Assembly: GCF_000275845.1 (NCBI RefSeq) | Contig: NW_006766919.1 | Span: 34,002 to 98,001 of the forward strand | Direction: 5' to 3' | Source: Dichomitus squalens LYAD-421 SS1 | Taxonomy: Eukaryota; Basidiomycota; Agaricomycetes; Polyporales; Polyporaceae | Length of the DNA: 64,000 nt | Shown: positions 9,745 to 21,897 of the stretch, in pieces | How the letters are laid out: each line of letters begins with the position of its first letter | How positions within the stretch are numbered: position 1 is the stretch's first letter | The notes under the pieces: generated by a model | Database searches by the model: none | What the model saw: the letters and a program-made list of their open reading frames with translations, nothing else | Told to the model about the DNA's origin: nothing | Made by a program: the position numbers and the translations under genes

Positions 9745-11673
9745 TCATCCCTTTATCGTGTCCGGCATGTCTGGATTGCTTACGGGAAGAATTCTAGTAG
9801 TGTCGTGAGACGTTACAGGAGCCAGACCAGTCGATTTGAACTCACCGTCGATGCGCTCGACAGTCTCCATATCCGTCGCCTCCTCGAGAAATCTCTGCAC
9901 CGCCTCTCCCGCCGCCTTCGTGAGCGGCCGCAGCTTCGTCGTCCTCCATTTCTTCTTAACACAGCGCTCGACTCGCCACCACCGTAGCGACTTCACCTTC
10001 TTGTCGTACCATTCTCCCTGATATTCGTATTCATCGGCGCCGCCGCCATAACGCTCGTCGGCACTATCCCAATCGGCACTATCCCAATGTCCGTGTTGCT
10101 TCTGAGACAACCCCGCCTGTACCTGTTTAAAGTTTTCATACTCCCAGTCCGGTCCTTCGTCGGCGAGGGCAACGTAGCGCAATGTCCGTATAGCGCCTGC
10201 ACAACGCTTCGGGAGTTTTTTCGCCATTTCCACTCGCGCGTCGTACATCTGTACTGCGACCTCCTGGGAAACGTAATAGCAAGTCCATTTACCATCCTCA
10301 TCGTACCAATCATCACCTATAGTCCGTCGCGAAGGCATTTGGGTTAGGTGCAGCCGAAGACACACAAGGGACAGCGGGCGTAAGGCGCTGGGTATGTTTG
10401 CCTGGATGACCATCCGTCAGCGTGACACTGATGCGAATGGGACACAATAACACTGCATTACCAGCCAATTTGCGTATTCCTCCCCCAATCTGCTTAGAGT
10501 GACCTTCAGCTCCAAGTATCGTAGGCGAGGGGCAATCTCAGGGATGCCTGCCCAGAAGCGCATTGGCTGCACCCCTACTTCTACGGAAAGCTGCGCCCGT
10601 ACCGGCGACACTTTTCGAAGTATCATCAGAACGGGCTCGAGTTCCACCGGCCAAGTCCACGAGTTATCGATATCCTCGGCGAAGGTACAATCCACTCGCA
10701 AATGAAATGCCTGATTTATGACGTCTTTGGCGCGGTGCATCACCAACTCCGAAGAGAGGATCACCGAGCGAAGAGCACCCCAGGTGGTGCCCGCCCATGG
10801 AGTGTCGATCGGCTCTCTGTTCTCCCAGCTGTGGTCCCTGTCGTCGCTGATATCCCGGCGCCTATCATGGATGCTAGTGCCAACGACGGAAAGGTTAGGG
10901 CAGAGCGTGACGAGGTCCAACGCGGCTGCTGAGGGCTCCTCTAAGAAAAGCTGCTGGATAGATGGATATAGTGGGAGTGTTTCGGTATGGTGCGGACCGC
11001 GACACGACCGGTCGGGAGAAAAGTGTCGCAGCTTCAGCGAAACGAGGCGCGGGAAAGCCGAGATGGTGCGGAATAGAGGGGGATATGCATCGTCACACCA
11101 CCAGCTGCTACAATTTAGAGAAAGCGTGACAAGATCCCGTCCGCTGGTACGATGAACATTCCCGGCGACAGACTCGTTAGCAAGAGCATCGCCTGGGACG
11201 CCGTCGAGCTCAAGCCGGGATAGTTGCGGTAGTGATGCCACGGCCGTTACGACCCGAGGATCAGAACGCCGAAGGGCCGCAAAGCGTTCGATAGTCAATC
11301 TGCGGATATTCGGAGCATTCATCAACAGCTCGTATATGAGTGGCGCGACCGGGGGTTCCAGATCCTTTGGATCGTGTCCGTCGAAAATTTCATCGTCGCG
11401 ACCGTAAATCTCCTCGAAGGTCGTCATCGCCGACTCGCGGATAACGAGGTTGTGAATGTGGCGCGCACGTAGAGGATTGTCGCGGACCATGATGTGATGT
11501 AGAGCTCGGAGTGTGCCTGTAGACCAGCAGTCGATCACCGCAGCGACTCGAGGAATGGCAATGTCGTAGACACGCTTAGAGGTGAGGGAGAGTGATAGAG
11601 CAGTTCGACCATGTAAGTAGTCGGCGATGTGACGAAGGACGTCGTCATTGAGGACAGGCCCCTGAGAGGTCAT
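9745..11673 (-). CDS. F-box protein, intact paralog (622 aa, 2 exons)
   Basis: Probable SCF substrate adaptor. The F-box-like start LNDDVLRHIADYLHGRTALS (about residues 7-26) is followed by a long leucine-rich body resembling degenerate LRRs. The C-terminal part ends in a METVERIDGE-type motif shared with the gene at 1412. Exon 1 is 11673-10462 and exon 2 is 10401-9745. They are separated by a 60-nt intron with donor GTAATG, branch GCTGAC and acceptor CCAG, which joins NWL to ANIPSALRPL in frame. The start at 11673 (MTSQGPVLNDD) is preferred over 11706 because it sits just before the F-box. It converges on ORC1 with only about 160 bp between them. The target is unknown. Confidence 0.85.
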
Positions 11674-13529
11674 CGTATGCAGCGGCGAAGATGTGTGCTG
11701 GAGCACATCTAGGTTTTATTATGGCCCAACGCCGTTCCCACGACATTGGGAAGTCTCCTTACTTCAGGGCAAGTGCACCTGCGGTAGAGCCCTATCTCAA
11801 GAAGTCAACAATCAGATGCAGAATATATGGTCACAGGACCCACTGAGGATTACCGCAGACGTTTCGGACGCTGTTTGCGACTTGAAGTAGTCTGCCGAGC
11901 GATTGAGGGACGACGATCAACTGGGCCTGAGAATGGACCATCCATATAATTGCCCGCGGCTGTGAACATGGAAGGACGCCTTCGCTGTTCAGGCGACGCC
12001 TCTACTACGCAATCGAGCGCCGTTTCACCTATCATAAACAGTCGCCCTTCCGATGCATCCACTTCCGTCTCACAATAGTTGTGAAAATAAGGCAGAGTGC
12101 TTCTCGCCTTCGCATCGAGAGCCTAGGCCTTACCGCAGTGCACATGGGTTCATGGTGTTCATGGTAGCATGCCTCTACGTAAAAACTCTCCTGATCCGGC
12201 CTACAGCTCTTCATGACAGGATAAGCGACGACAGTGTCATTGATGAGAGGAGGCATCCTCACCACCAATATGCCATGGGGTCTCCAGATCTGTCGAAGAC
12301 CGTCTGCGCTCGTCTTCCTCGCTCCGTCATGAGCGTGTATGAGCGCTGGGGCGAGATGTGCTGGAGAGCTTCCAGAAGTCGACGAGAGTTCAGCGAGGCT
12401 CCACCCATTGGGATCGAATGAAGGCCGCAGCAGAACCGCTCTCTGCTCCAGACAGCTCGATGCGGCTGAGCTTGCGCGTAGGACCCCGGGGTCAGAGCTC
12501 GACACGTCAGGTAGAATGGGCCAGCAAGATCCGGGGCCTGTTAAATGATGTCAGCAACTGTTCAGATGGTCGGCAGGTCATCGATGTCTCCTACTCCCCG
12601 TTCGAGGTTACTTCCCGATGCTGCGGATTGTATACGCAGAGAGACGCGAGAATGGACAGCTGGTCGTCCGCGTATCGTGCGAGAGGCTCTGATCCACGGA
12701 GGCGGTCAGGGAGATTCGACGGCAATCTGTGGGGTTCGTCGCATCCAACTGTTGCTGCAACGGGGCGCGTGGCCACTCCGCATGTCTGGAGGCGAGGGCG
12801 AAGTACGATGGATCGTTGCCATAAGCGATATAGCGAATGACGTCGCCGTCGACATCAGGAGCAGCAAGAGCATTCTGCGGGAAGGGAAACCTATGTGCTA
12901 CGAAAGGCTCGAGCGAGGTTCGAGATTACGGTCAATCGGGCCCGGGAATGCTTCAATGAGTCCGTCCATAGGACAATGATTTTCGATCGCAGGGTCCGCT
13001 GGAGTTGAGACGCTACATGAGCCTCGATTGTAAGTGATCCATGACACACATCAGGTGACCGGCATGGTAGCGAGCTGCAAGGCTTGCGACAATGGAGAGC
13101 CCGAGTTAAGGGGTATCCATACCTGTAGGAATTTTTGGGCGAGCAAAAGCGCAGTACCTCACCAGAAAATTTGGCCCCACGTGCAGATTGTTCGGCGTGG
13201 TTGCAGAGCCGATCGGGCTTTGCCTCCACCATGTGCGAGCGGCATACTGGGTGTAGAGAGCTCCGGGGACTTAGTAACACAAGATACGGGCCAGCTATCT
13301 GACTCACGAAGCCCTTGGCTAAACTCAGGATGATCAATCTGCATGCTCCGTAATCCCCGCCGTCAAGGCCTCAAAAAGCATAGGTATGCCAGCAAGGTAC
13401 GTAGCTTCGCCGTAGTTCATACACCCCGAGGTCAGCTTATCGTGGCCATCGCTGCACCGTTCACCCACTCACGAGGCACATAGGCACACTTTGTGACAGA
13501 CGATTAAACTGCACTATACAAACCAAACG
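11674..13529. other. Gene-free region of about 1.9 kb
   Basis: All frames carry frequent stops or odd compositions and no conserved motif was recognised. The first part is the promoter side of the minus-strand F-box gene. A minus frame near 12930-12590 stays open for about 115 codons but has no start or recognisable family. Confidence 0.5.
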
Positions 13530-13865
13530 ATGTCGTCGAGCACCGCACCGGTCCCCGGAGACGCGATCGTGTCCATCCTCTACCCGGCCACGCTGCCCGG
13601 GACGTCGACGCCGAACAAGTTCGACCTGGAGTACTACGTCTCCAAACACATCCCGCTCGTCAAGGCGCGGGGGGCGGCGCTCGGGCTGAAGAGCATCGCG
13701 GTCGCGAGGCTGGACCCGAGCACGGGCTACGCGGTGGAGTGTGTGGCGGTGTGGGAGAACGCGGAGGCGTTCGGGGCAGTGACGAAGGATGAGGAGATCA
13801 TGGGGGACGTGAGGAACTTCAGCGAGGTGCCGCCGACGGCGCGGATCGGGAAGGTGGTGGGATGA
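13530..13865 (+). CDS. EthD domain protein, small dimeric alpha-beta barrel (111 aa)
   Basis: The single-exon product has the EthD/dimeric ferredoxin-like barrel layout: a first strand IVSILYP, then the helix FDLEYYVSKHIPLVKARG with the typical YY-x(3)-H-x-PL pattern, then IAVARLDP and VECVAVWENAEAF. The length (about 110 aa) is usual for the family. EthD was first noted in a bacterial ether-degradation operon. Fungal members often lie in secondary-metabolism clusters, but no biosynthetic enzyme is next to this one, so substrate and role are unknown. No targeting signal is seen. The gene is strongly GC-rich with codon use typical of an expressed gene. Confidence 0.88.
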   Translation: MSSSTAPVPGDAIVSILYPATLPGTSTPNKFDLEYYVSKHIPLVKARGAALGLKSIAVARLDPSTGYAVECVAVWENAEAFGAVTKDEEIMGDVRNFSEVPPTARIGKVVG

Positions 13866-14743
13866 AGGCGGAAAGCGTGGTGTTGAGGGGAGAGATGGGT
13901 ACGCTGAAGTGTGGTCATGGGATTGAGGAGTGTAATGTGAGCGGTGCTTGTCGTTGGCAAGTGAACGCTCGGGAATCGCAAGATAAGGGGAAATGACTGT
14001 GCTGGAAGTGAATCGCATGTACGTATCGACGCGCGATGCCGGATAGCTGAGGGCGTTGAGTACGACTGATGACCGATTGAGGCGAGAAGATCGTCGCCAC
14101 AGAAGCGTCCACGGGAGTCACCGGCCCGTGACGGAGCATCCCCTGTCCCCACCATATGCAGATGCGAGAGGAGCACGACTAGCAACTCCCTGGCTTGGTC
14201 TCGCGGCTCACGATACTCCAGCGCAATTCGACTGTTTACGCAACTGGCGCTGTGTCTGCCCGCTAGATGGCGATCGAACGGGCTGGCGGTGGTGGAGACG
14301 ACGTGCGCCGGACTTGGGAGTGTGATATCGGGCAGGGGATGGATGGGGCAGGAGTGGACGTTGGGGGGGATCGCTGACGGCCCCGCTCTTCCCCCGCTTG
14401 GATCTGCCCTCTGGCCGCGACGGATCCACCGCTTTCGTCATCATTCTCCTCTGCCCGCCCGTCCCTGCCAACCCAGAGCGAGCGCGCGTACAGAGAAGGA
14501 CGTGTGGGTTAGCTCGGCGATGGGGCAGCAGACGGACACAGCCGCTTTCTCCCAACACTTGATATACCCCGCCAGCGACCTTTTGGACAACCTCGCAGCT
14601 TACTATCCTCCTTTCTCATCTTCATCCGCCCGCTCCAAATCCCTCTTCTCCCCACATCCTGTCAATCCATCCGTCTCTCTCTCTCCCCGCCCGCTTGCCC
14701 CGTCCTCCAATAGCTGCTGCCCCTCCATTTACAACCATCCCTT
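13866..14743. other. Intergenic, pyrimidine-rich promoter of the C2H2 gene
   Basis: The stretch from about 14,560 to 14,740 is rich in TCC/CTC runs typical of fungal promoters and leaders. An in-frame-looking ORF from 14,520 covers it, but its low-complexity Ser/Pro content and the better downstream frame argue for leader sequence. Confidence 0.45.
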
Positions 14744-16688
14744 ATGTTCTCGCACGAACTCCTCGAGTACGCTCTCTCCATTCTCTCCATCCTCGACGCC
14801 ATCGCTAACATGCATCCACCCAGCTTCGTGCCTACTCCTCACCCAGCCGACGCCCTCAGCACAGTCCACCCCCACGACGCTCACCTCGATCCCCTCTTTG
14901 ATTCCTATATCGACTCGTCCTATCTCGATCAGTCCTTCGTCCGTCATATCTCTTCATTCATTCTCCCTCCCCCAACTGACCGTCTCTGCCCGTCAGTGCT
15001 CCGACTTCTCCTGCTGCGGACAGATCCTCCCTGACCTCCACCGTCTTCTCGAGCACTTCGAGGAACAGCACGTCCTCCCCTTCCCTACCGACTCCCGTCC
15101 CCTCTACTCCAGCCCCGTATACGCACAACCCCGGTCTGCCGCCTCCGCCCCTTACGCCTCCTACATCCTAAGCTATCCCCAAACTGATCCCCCCCTCCAG
15201 CCCGTGTCGCATCCCATCTCCTCGGCACACTACCGTCCGCGCGTCCTGCCAGACCTCGATCTCTCGAGAATACCTCCTGTCCCCGACCTCTCACTCTCCC
15301 CGCTTTCAAACTCCTCCGCATACTCTTCGCCTTCCCTCGGCGAGCCTATCTGCCTACCGCCTTCTCTGTTCACCGTACAACCTTCTCGTCCACCGTCCCC
15401 GTCCCGTTCCTCTCGTCGCGATCGTGCCCGCGCCCGAGATACGTCGGACACGGACCGTGATCATCAAGAAGCCCGCCATACTCCAACCGCAAACGGGCAC
15501 CCGAAGCCGTCCTCCGGCGCTGGGCCACAACGAACGGCAATTCACTATTCGGCTGCGCGCGTAGACCCTACCTCGCACAGTCGGCCCGTCGCCCGCACCC
15601 CGGAGCGCGCGACTCTCGCTGCCAGCGTGGCTCCCCCTAGCCCCGCGTCGAAGCGAAGAGATGGGCGCGAGAAGGCGTACAAGTGTCCGGTGAGTGTGCG
15701 ATTCGTCCCTGCATCTTGTCTTTCGCCGTCCCGGATGTCTTCAAGTGAGTGATCGCGTGCACGCTGCGTGCCCCACGCGAGCCGCTCAGGCCCCGCGCAT
15801 CTGTCATCTTATGCGTCTCAAGGACGAATTCGCTAGTTTCGCGGACGGGTGCAGATGTTTTTCCCCGCGGGGCGCGCATCTTTTGCGAGCGGCATAGGCG
15901 CACGTTATAGCGGCAAACATCGCGATGTTCAATTGATGGCACCCGCGCGACGAACACCACTTCGCATTGACCGGCTGGAGCGCGCATAGCGTAGTCGGCG
16001 ATACTCGCGCCACCGCGCTCTTCGACTACTCATCAGCTGCGCTCGCCCCCGAGGATTGGTGGTTTCACAGATGTGCCTTCCCCGATGAATGCGCGGGCAG
16101 GCTAAGCGTTGGACTCGAGGCGTCTTCATGACATGTGTAGATATGCTTCAGCATGACGCTGACCAGTGTTTGTTCTTCTGCATATTCTATCCACTTATCA
16201 AATGCTCAACGAACCCCCCGCGGACCTTACGACGTGACGGTCTCCGATCCCCTCTCCTTGAACACGGGCGGAACACGGCTCCGAACCTCCCTAAACTCAC
16301 ATCGACCCGCGTCCCTGTCGCGAACTTCAAACTCTATTGGGCACGCGTCATCTAGCATCCCGGTTGTACGAAAGTACGTCTTCTCTTGCTTCTGACGTGA
16401 CGCCTTTCGCGGACGCTGACGTCTTCCCGCATCCGTTTGCAGTCGTACCTCAACCCCAACGGACTCAAGTACCACCTCGAAAAAGGCACATGCACCAACG
16501 CGGACGTGCGTCCACGGCAGCAGTTGCCACCTTCGGACTTTGACTCCGCCGAGTCTCAGTCGGTTCACGTGTCCGTATCTGTGTCGGCCTCCGGCGCGCC
16601 TGAGACTGTGTCGGTCACCGCGAGCGATGATGTGCCAAATCACGCGGACGTCGAGGCACAACCGCAGACCATCCAAAACCAGAATTGA
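14744..16688 (+). CDS. C2H2 zinc-finger regulator, Sfp1-like layout (383 aa, 4 exons)
   Basis: Likely nuclear DNA-binding regulator. Proposed exons: 14744-14938, 14997-15689, 16356-16373, 16443-16688, all phase 0. Intron 1 has a strong branch (CAACTGAC) and CAG, and joins YLDQSF to CSDFSCCG. That gives a first C2H2-like finger, CSDFSCCGQILPDLH then LLEHFEEQH (about residues 66-90). The middle is Ser/Pro/Arg-rich. The second finger is rebuilt only by splicing an 18-nt exon (HPGCTK) between YKCP and SYLNPNGLKYHLEKGTC. The two-finger arrangement with DLH-LLEHFEE-H and NGLKYHLEKGTC resembles the yeast Sfp1 family, which regulates ribosome biogenesis and growth; orthology is not shown. A start at 14520 in another frame is possible but would need an extra, unsupported intron. 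The 666-nt second intron is unusually long. Confidence 0.75.
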
Positions 16689-19600
16689 AAAGAAGAAATG
16701 AACGCGTCAAAACAGAAAGCGAAAGCGTTTTCTCCAGTCACGTTCTCCGGTGCTTCAACGTCTGGGGTGTGGAGGATCGCAACTTCCGTATATTCCTTCC
16801 TTTTAGACCCCTCTTCATGCGCCTCCCGTTCCCCATTTGTGTTCCCAATCTCACGCGCTCCTTGCTCGGACACCCTCGGACCCCGCACCCGCGACCTCAC
16901 GACCGCGCGACGATCTCCAAGACATATCTAGCGTGTCGTGCATGATCGTCGTCCGAGCGCTCCCTCCATACGCGGAGGCTCTCGGTCCACGAGAGCAGCT
17001 CTCTCCGCGCTGCGCGACGCGGGGTTCCGCGTCGCGCATACAATCTATGTACGACTTTGATGGAGTCGTACGTGTCTTGTGACCGCGACCGGGCTTCGGT
17101 AAGGGCGTGGACCTATCTGATGTATCATAGATTTCATTTTTACGGGCGTGCTACTCGATGTATGTTCAGAGGGTTGGGCTGTACTGGTACTGTGTACTTT
17201 GTTGGGGTTCGTGTAAATCTGGCTAATCGGATGCGATGTTCTGTCGTTCGGTCACACGGGGTTAACAGCGGACCTGATGGCATGAAGAGGATTCAAGCGA
17301 GACAATCTCTACTGCGGGTTACAGCACCGTCGCGAGAGGTTCTCTGACATATCTGCTACCACTTGAGAAGCAGTCGACTAGAAAAGAACCGCTTGTGTTG
17401 TGATATCACGTAATCAAAGCTCCAACTCTCGCTGATCATCGCTCCCTGTGCACCCGAGCCAGACCACAACTGTCATGGAACCCACGGGCTCGCGTGCCTC
17501 AGCTCAAGCTCCCCGTAGTGACATTGACGCAAGTATTGACCCCGACGTCCACCCCAGAACCGGCTGACCGACCGAGTCGGCATACACGCAAGGAACACCG
17601 GGCTGCAACTTGTATGTCCCTGGAACTCTATCCACCCATGCATACAACGTCGACGTCCCCGGAGCCTGGATGCCCCCCCCCCCTGCGGCCACGGTGCCTG
17701 CTCATAAGATGTCGCGCACCTTCATGCTAACATGGGAAGGGGATCTGCCTGGTTGGGCCGCACGCACACAAAGCGCCGAGATGGAACGCACCCGCGTTTC
17801 TCGCGCGCGTCGTTGGGGCAGAATTGGTGCGTTTCGGCGTGACGTATGGTGCGAGAAAAAGAGCATGTGCCTGGTCGCTCATGAATATGTAGCAAACCGG
17901 TCGACAGATCTGCCATGGGCCCAGGCTTCGCCTTTGCAGAGCCGCTCGCGATCCACAGCTCTGCGCTACCTGCGGAGCCCCTCAAGTCGTCGGGATGAAC
18001 CTATTCAGGCATAGAGTTTCGTTTCGAAGCATGTGCTAGGCCGTAGGAACGTACGCAGGCGACCTTCAGGCGATCGGCTGCGGCGCAGAGCGCACAAGGT
18101 CCATTCGGTAACTCATTCGCCATGACGTTGGCAGCCGAAGCGACTTTGAACGTCTGCGTAACGGGGCTTACCCGCGAAGGTTTGCAGTCCGCCGCCGTCT
18201 GCACGGTCCCGGAGCCCTCCTGATGCGCACCAGATCGACAGCTCAGCAATTGGGCTCCCAAGTTTGCCAGCTTTGGGCCAAAGAGCGAGCTCGAGGTCCG
18301 GTTTTCCGGAAACTTTGCGCGCGAAGGCGGAGGTTGACTGGTCGATTTCGGCCGGGCGTGCGCAGCGTTTACGTCTGGGCGTCGCGGTGCTCCCGCTAAC
18401 GGAACGCCGAAAGAATCGACGTTAGTGGTAGTGCTATTTCGTCGCGGTACGTACATACGGGAGATATCACGTACGGTGCCCTGGGGCCCGAACACTCGTG
18501 CCTATGCGACGCTCGTCCTAGCTCTGTGATCGAGTTGTGTCAGTCTGCCGTTCTTGTCTTCTAGTCCCTTTCGACAAGCGAATAAACCAACCGAGCTAGG
18601 TATGTGGAAACAGCACGACTTTCACCCAGCTTCGTGGTGAGGCCGACCTCCTTTTGGTCGATATGTGCGATTAGAAGGTTGGCTCAGTGCAAAATCGACA
18701 CCCCCTGTCATGCCGTCACACACCTGGTGTCCTCCTGCCCTTCCCCGCTTGTGGTAGCTGGACAGAAGTGATCCGCAAGAATGTGTGAGTGGTAGGACCA
18801 CCCCTATGCACTTCTTCTCGAGCGCGGAAGGCGGCGAGAAATCTGCCAGAGGTTCGCCTGCTCACGTGATTATCACGTGAGAGGTGTCGAATATGCATTA
18901 GGCCAACCTGAACTTCAGCAGACGGCCCGTCTTCTCGCGTTCGCCATGTCGGCGAGGCCTGAAAGCGTACAAGGGCTCTCAGTCAGCTGTTTGAGCCACC
19001 CGTGCATGGGGAGAACGCATAGACCGCGAAAGGCGTCCAATCGCGTGGCGCCCCGACACTCGGCTGCAGCGCCCTGAAGCCTGTCTCCCGACTCTCGATC
19101 GCCCGGCGAGTGTCAGACCGGCAGCGACAGGAGTTTAGTAGCATGTGCTAAACTCCATGTAATATGACGCGATCGTGTTTGAGATGTCGAGAGCCGCCTC
19201 CGGTGCTGAGAGCACCGTGGAGATAGTAGTTTGGGGCTGTCGGGTCATTGGAGATGCCAAGAATTTGCGAAAATTATCTTCAAGTGCGATGCTCAAACTT
19301 AGTAGTACTAGTTAGTGTTAGTGGGAACGAAGAATGTTTTTGTCGAGGCGTTAGCAGGGAGTCGGAATTGGGCAGGAACACTGGGGTCATGATACATCTG
19401 CTGTTGAACGCCCGAATGCGACCCCTCGCGACGGCCGAATCGGACCGCCTGCGTGAAGTGCGACCTCCAACAATTGCGGTACGTCATGCATCAACAGGGC
19501 CACGAACACGCGGGTATGTACATACGAACGAGGCGGAAGCAAACCGCGACGAACAGCTCACGAGCAGGGCACCTGTGCGCGATGCGACAGGCGGTGGTCG

Positions 19601-20208
19601 ATGGTCATGAACGTTGCATATAGTTCATCTCGCGTTCGTGCATGTAGAGAGGCGCATACAGTACATACCGCCAGGTCCGCCCCTCCTTCCTGCTTGTGAT
19701 CTCCGCAGCTAATTGCGCCGCGGTTAGGAGACGGCTGGCCGATAGAGACAACGGAGATCACGAACGTCTAGAACAGGGGCATGAGGAAGGCGACATGTAG
19801 GTGGACCCACAACCTCGCTTGCGCTCGCGCTAGGTCGCGATGCCGATGGAAAATGTGTCAATAGCCGACCTGTGAAGTATGAGGCGACGGGAACTTGGAG
19901 ACTCTCGGTGAAGGGTGTCGCTTAGGGGAACGTGGACAAGGGGGCGGACTCTTTCCATGCGGAAGCATCTCGCGAGCAGGGGTCGCAAGCGAAGCGAGAG
20001 ACGGGGAAGGAGAAGGGCATTCTTCTTGTTTACTGTGGGACTGATCAACAGAAGGTTCGGTGTACATATGGGGAGTGGGATGTGCAAACGTCACTTCCGG
20101 GTGGGGCGGTGGGCCCGCACGGGATAATTGGAGTAAAGGGTGCTTCGCGGGGTCTGAATGCGTCCCGGGTGATAAACTCGGGGCTGTGAAGACAAGGATT
20201 AGATCCGA
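16689..20208. other. Gene-poor region of about 3.5 kb
   Basis: Many short ORFs exist (for example 18001-18495 minus), but none has a recognisable motif, splice structure or start context. The one clear local structure is the palindrome at 18861. It may be long intergenic or decayed repeat DNA. Confidence 0.45.
18861..18881. promoter_or_regulatory. Paired E-box palindrome
   Basis: Ten-base arms CTCACGTGAT and ATCACGTGAG surround a single T, forming a perfect 21-bp inverted repeat. Each arm holds CACGTG flanked as TCACGTGA, the preferred site of Cbf1/USF-type bHLH factors. No clear gene starts nearby, so the target is unknown. Confidence 0.5.
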
Positions 20209-20620
20209 CTAGAGTCGAAGCAAGATCTTCAGTCAGTAAGGAAAGACTATATTGCAGCAACGAACTGTACCTAGAGTCGAAGCAAGACTACAAAGGTTAA
20301 GTAAGTAACTACAAGTTAGAGGTAAAGGTAACGAAGTACTCACTCTTCAGTCAGTAAGGAAAGACTGAAGAGGGAGGACGCAATCTGAAGTCCTTATATA
20401 CTACAGAGAAGTGTCCATGACTAATCGAAGAGTGGTTAGTCACATGTACCATAGTGCGATGAATAATACGATGGTGAAAGAATTGCGACGTATCGCACCA
20501 TAGGATGAGTAAGAGATGAGTAAGGCATAGACCTGTCTAGACCGTTCTGGAGTAGTACGGATTGTCCTAGACAGTACCAGAAGAGTCCGGAAGCATAGCT
20601 ATAGTACACGAGCAGAGAGT
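20209..20620. repeat. AT-rich cluster of direct repeats and hairpins
   Basis: CTAGAGTCGAAGCAAGA occurs at 20209-20225 and 20271-20287. A 23-bp direct repeat (starting TCTTCAGTCAGTAAGG) occurs at 20226-20248 and 20344-20366. Short inverted repeats include CTTCAGTC/GACTGAAG (20345-20370), GTGCGAT/ATCGCAC (about 20454-20497) and CTGTCTAG/CTAGACAG (about 20533-20574). A TATATA lies near 20396. Composition differs from the surrounding GC-rich DNA. It may be part of an LTR or a non-autonomous element; no TG..CA ends or coding domain were found. Confidence 0.5.
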
Positions 20621-21133
20621 CCCAAATATGGTAACATACTACATAAGCGACTACAGCTAAGCGCTAGGAGACGCATAGCCTCGTGTAGTCCGGACCGGAT
20701 AAGTCCAAGTTCAACACCGGGCAACTGCGCAGTTATGTAGTAGGGAATGAACCGGGCAGTTCTAATTACGAAAAGCCGGAAGCGCGAGGGAGCGCGAGAT
20801 TGCACGAGCGAGTGTTGTACTGTATGCCAAACTTTGGAGTCGGTACTTGCCCTCGGTAGAAGCTCGTTCGCATAGCCTAAACGGGGGAAAGCTGGGGAGT
20901 ATGATGACGAGCGAATGAGAGAGCCAACGATTGCGAACCGATGGATATGAATAGCGACGATGACGATGCGTTCAGACATGCATTGTACTGAGCTTGAGTT
21001 GTGAGGTTCGGACTAACTTCTCAGTGACATCCCAAACTACCTTTCATAGTGGAACAAACGGCCAATGCCGTGGGCTATCAATTGCAAGTGTCTCCGGACG
21101 TCCTTCAGGAAGGAGCATCGCCAGGTTCCTACC
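20621..21133. other. Intergenic, left of the inverted-repeat element
   Basis: I see no gene. A minus ORF of 126 aa (20979-20599) has no recognisable feature. Confidence 0.4.
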
Positions 21134-21335
21134 GATACTATCGCGACCCCAGTGTTCGGACAGACCCCAGTGTTCGGACAAACGACCGTATCTCCGTCAT
21201 TGTCCACTCGATAAACTTGCAAGTTGGAAGGTAGGTGCCCATATGTGTTCCAAATAAGCAGCAAAAAGAACTGAATTTATATCATAAGCCCTTGGGGCGA
21301 TCTTGTGGAAGGGAGTGGTGCAACCCTTCCCTATC

Positions 21336-21897
21336 AAAGCTTCGGGAGTCTCGCTTCGTATCCCTCTTCGGGCGCTTCCATACAAATTTCGTGTACGTAT
21401 TTCTACCTACGCATTTTACTCACTACCCAATTTTCCGAGGCCTGCTCAGGGGAACACAGAGGAGAAACAAGAAGCAGCCCTCAAGGGCGTGACAATGCAG
21501 CCACAGTTTGACTCTCCGACTTGCTCGGGATGCTCGGCTAAGGCTCATCAAGCTGGAGACGGGATTCCTGAGACCGGCAGGTGTCGGCAAGCGTGACAGA
21601 TCGTGNNNNNNNNNNNNNNNNNNNNAAAGCTTCGGGAGTCTCGCTTCGTATCCCTCTTCGGGCGCTTCCATACAAATTTCGTGTACGTATTTCTACCTAC
21701 GCATTTTACTCACTACCCAATTTTCCGAGGCCTGCTCAGGGGAACACAGAGAGAAACAGAAGCAGCCCTCAAGGGCGTGACAATGCAGCCACAGTTTGAC
21801 TCTCCGACTTGCTCGGGATGCTCGGCTAAGGCTCATCAAGCTGGAGAACGGGGATTCCCTGAAGACCGGCAGGTGTCGGCAAGCGTGACAGATCGTG
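21336..21897. repeat. About 270-bp duplication flanking the gap
   Basis: 21336-21605 and 21626-21897 are the same sequence, both starting AAAGCTTCGGGAGTC and ending GACAGATCGTG. They differ by a few one- or two-base indels in purine runs. Since they sit exactly on each side of the N run, they are best read as one locus duplicated by unmerged contig ends. Confidence 0.85.
21606..21625. other. Assembly gap (20 Ns)
   Basis: Run of 20 unknown bases, probably a placeholder between contigs. The duplicated flanks suggest the real gap may be zero or negative. Confidence 0.98.

Noticed and set aside
12590..12930. Open minus-strand stretch with VDGDVIRYIAYGNDP
   Set aside because: No start codon, stops on both sides, and no family recognised.
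14520..14743. Upstream start of the C2H2 gene (MGQQTDTAAFSQ)
   Set aside because: It is in a different frame from the exon beginning MFSHELLEYAL, no good intron connects them, and the stretch is CT-rich leader-like sequence.
17474..18014. Plus-strand open stretches (YVPGTLSTHAYNVDVPGAW and following) as a possible relic gene
   Set aside because: Start, splice sites and any family similarity are missing, and a long C run sits in the middle.
18001..18495. 164-codon minus-strand ORF
   Set aside because: No motif, no splice partners, isolated in gene-poor DNA.
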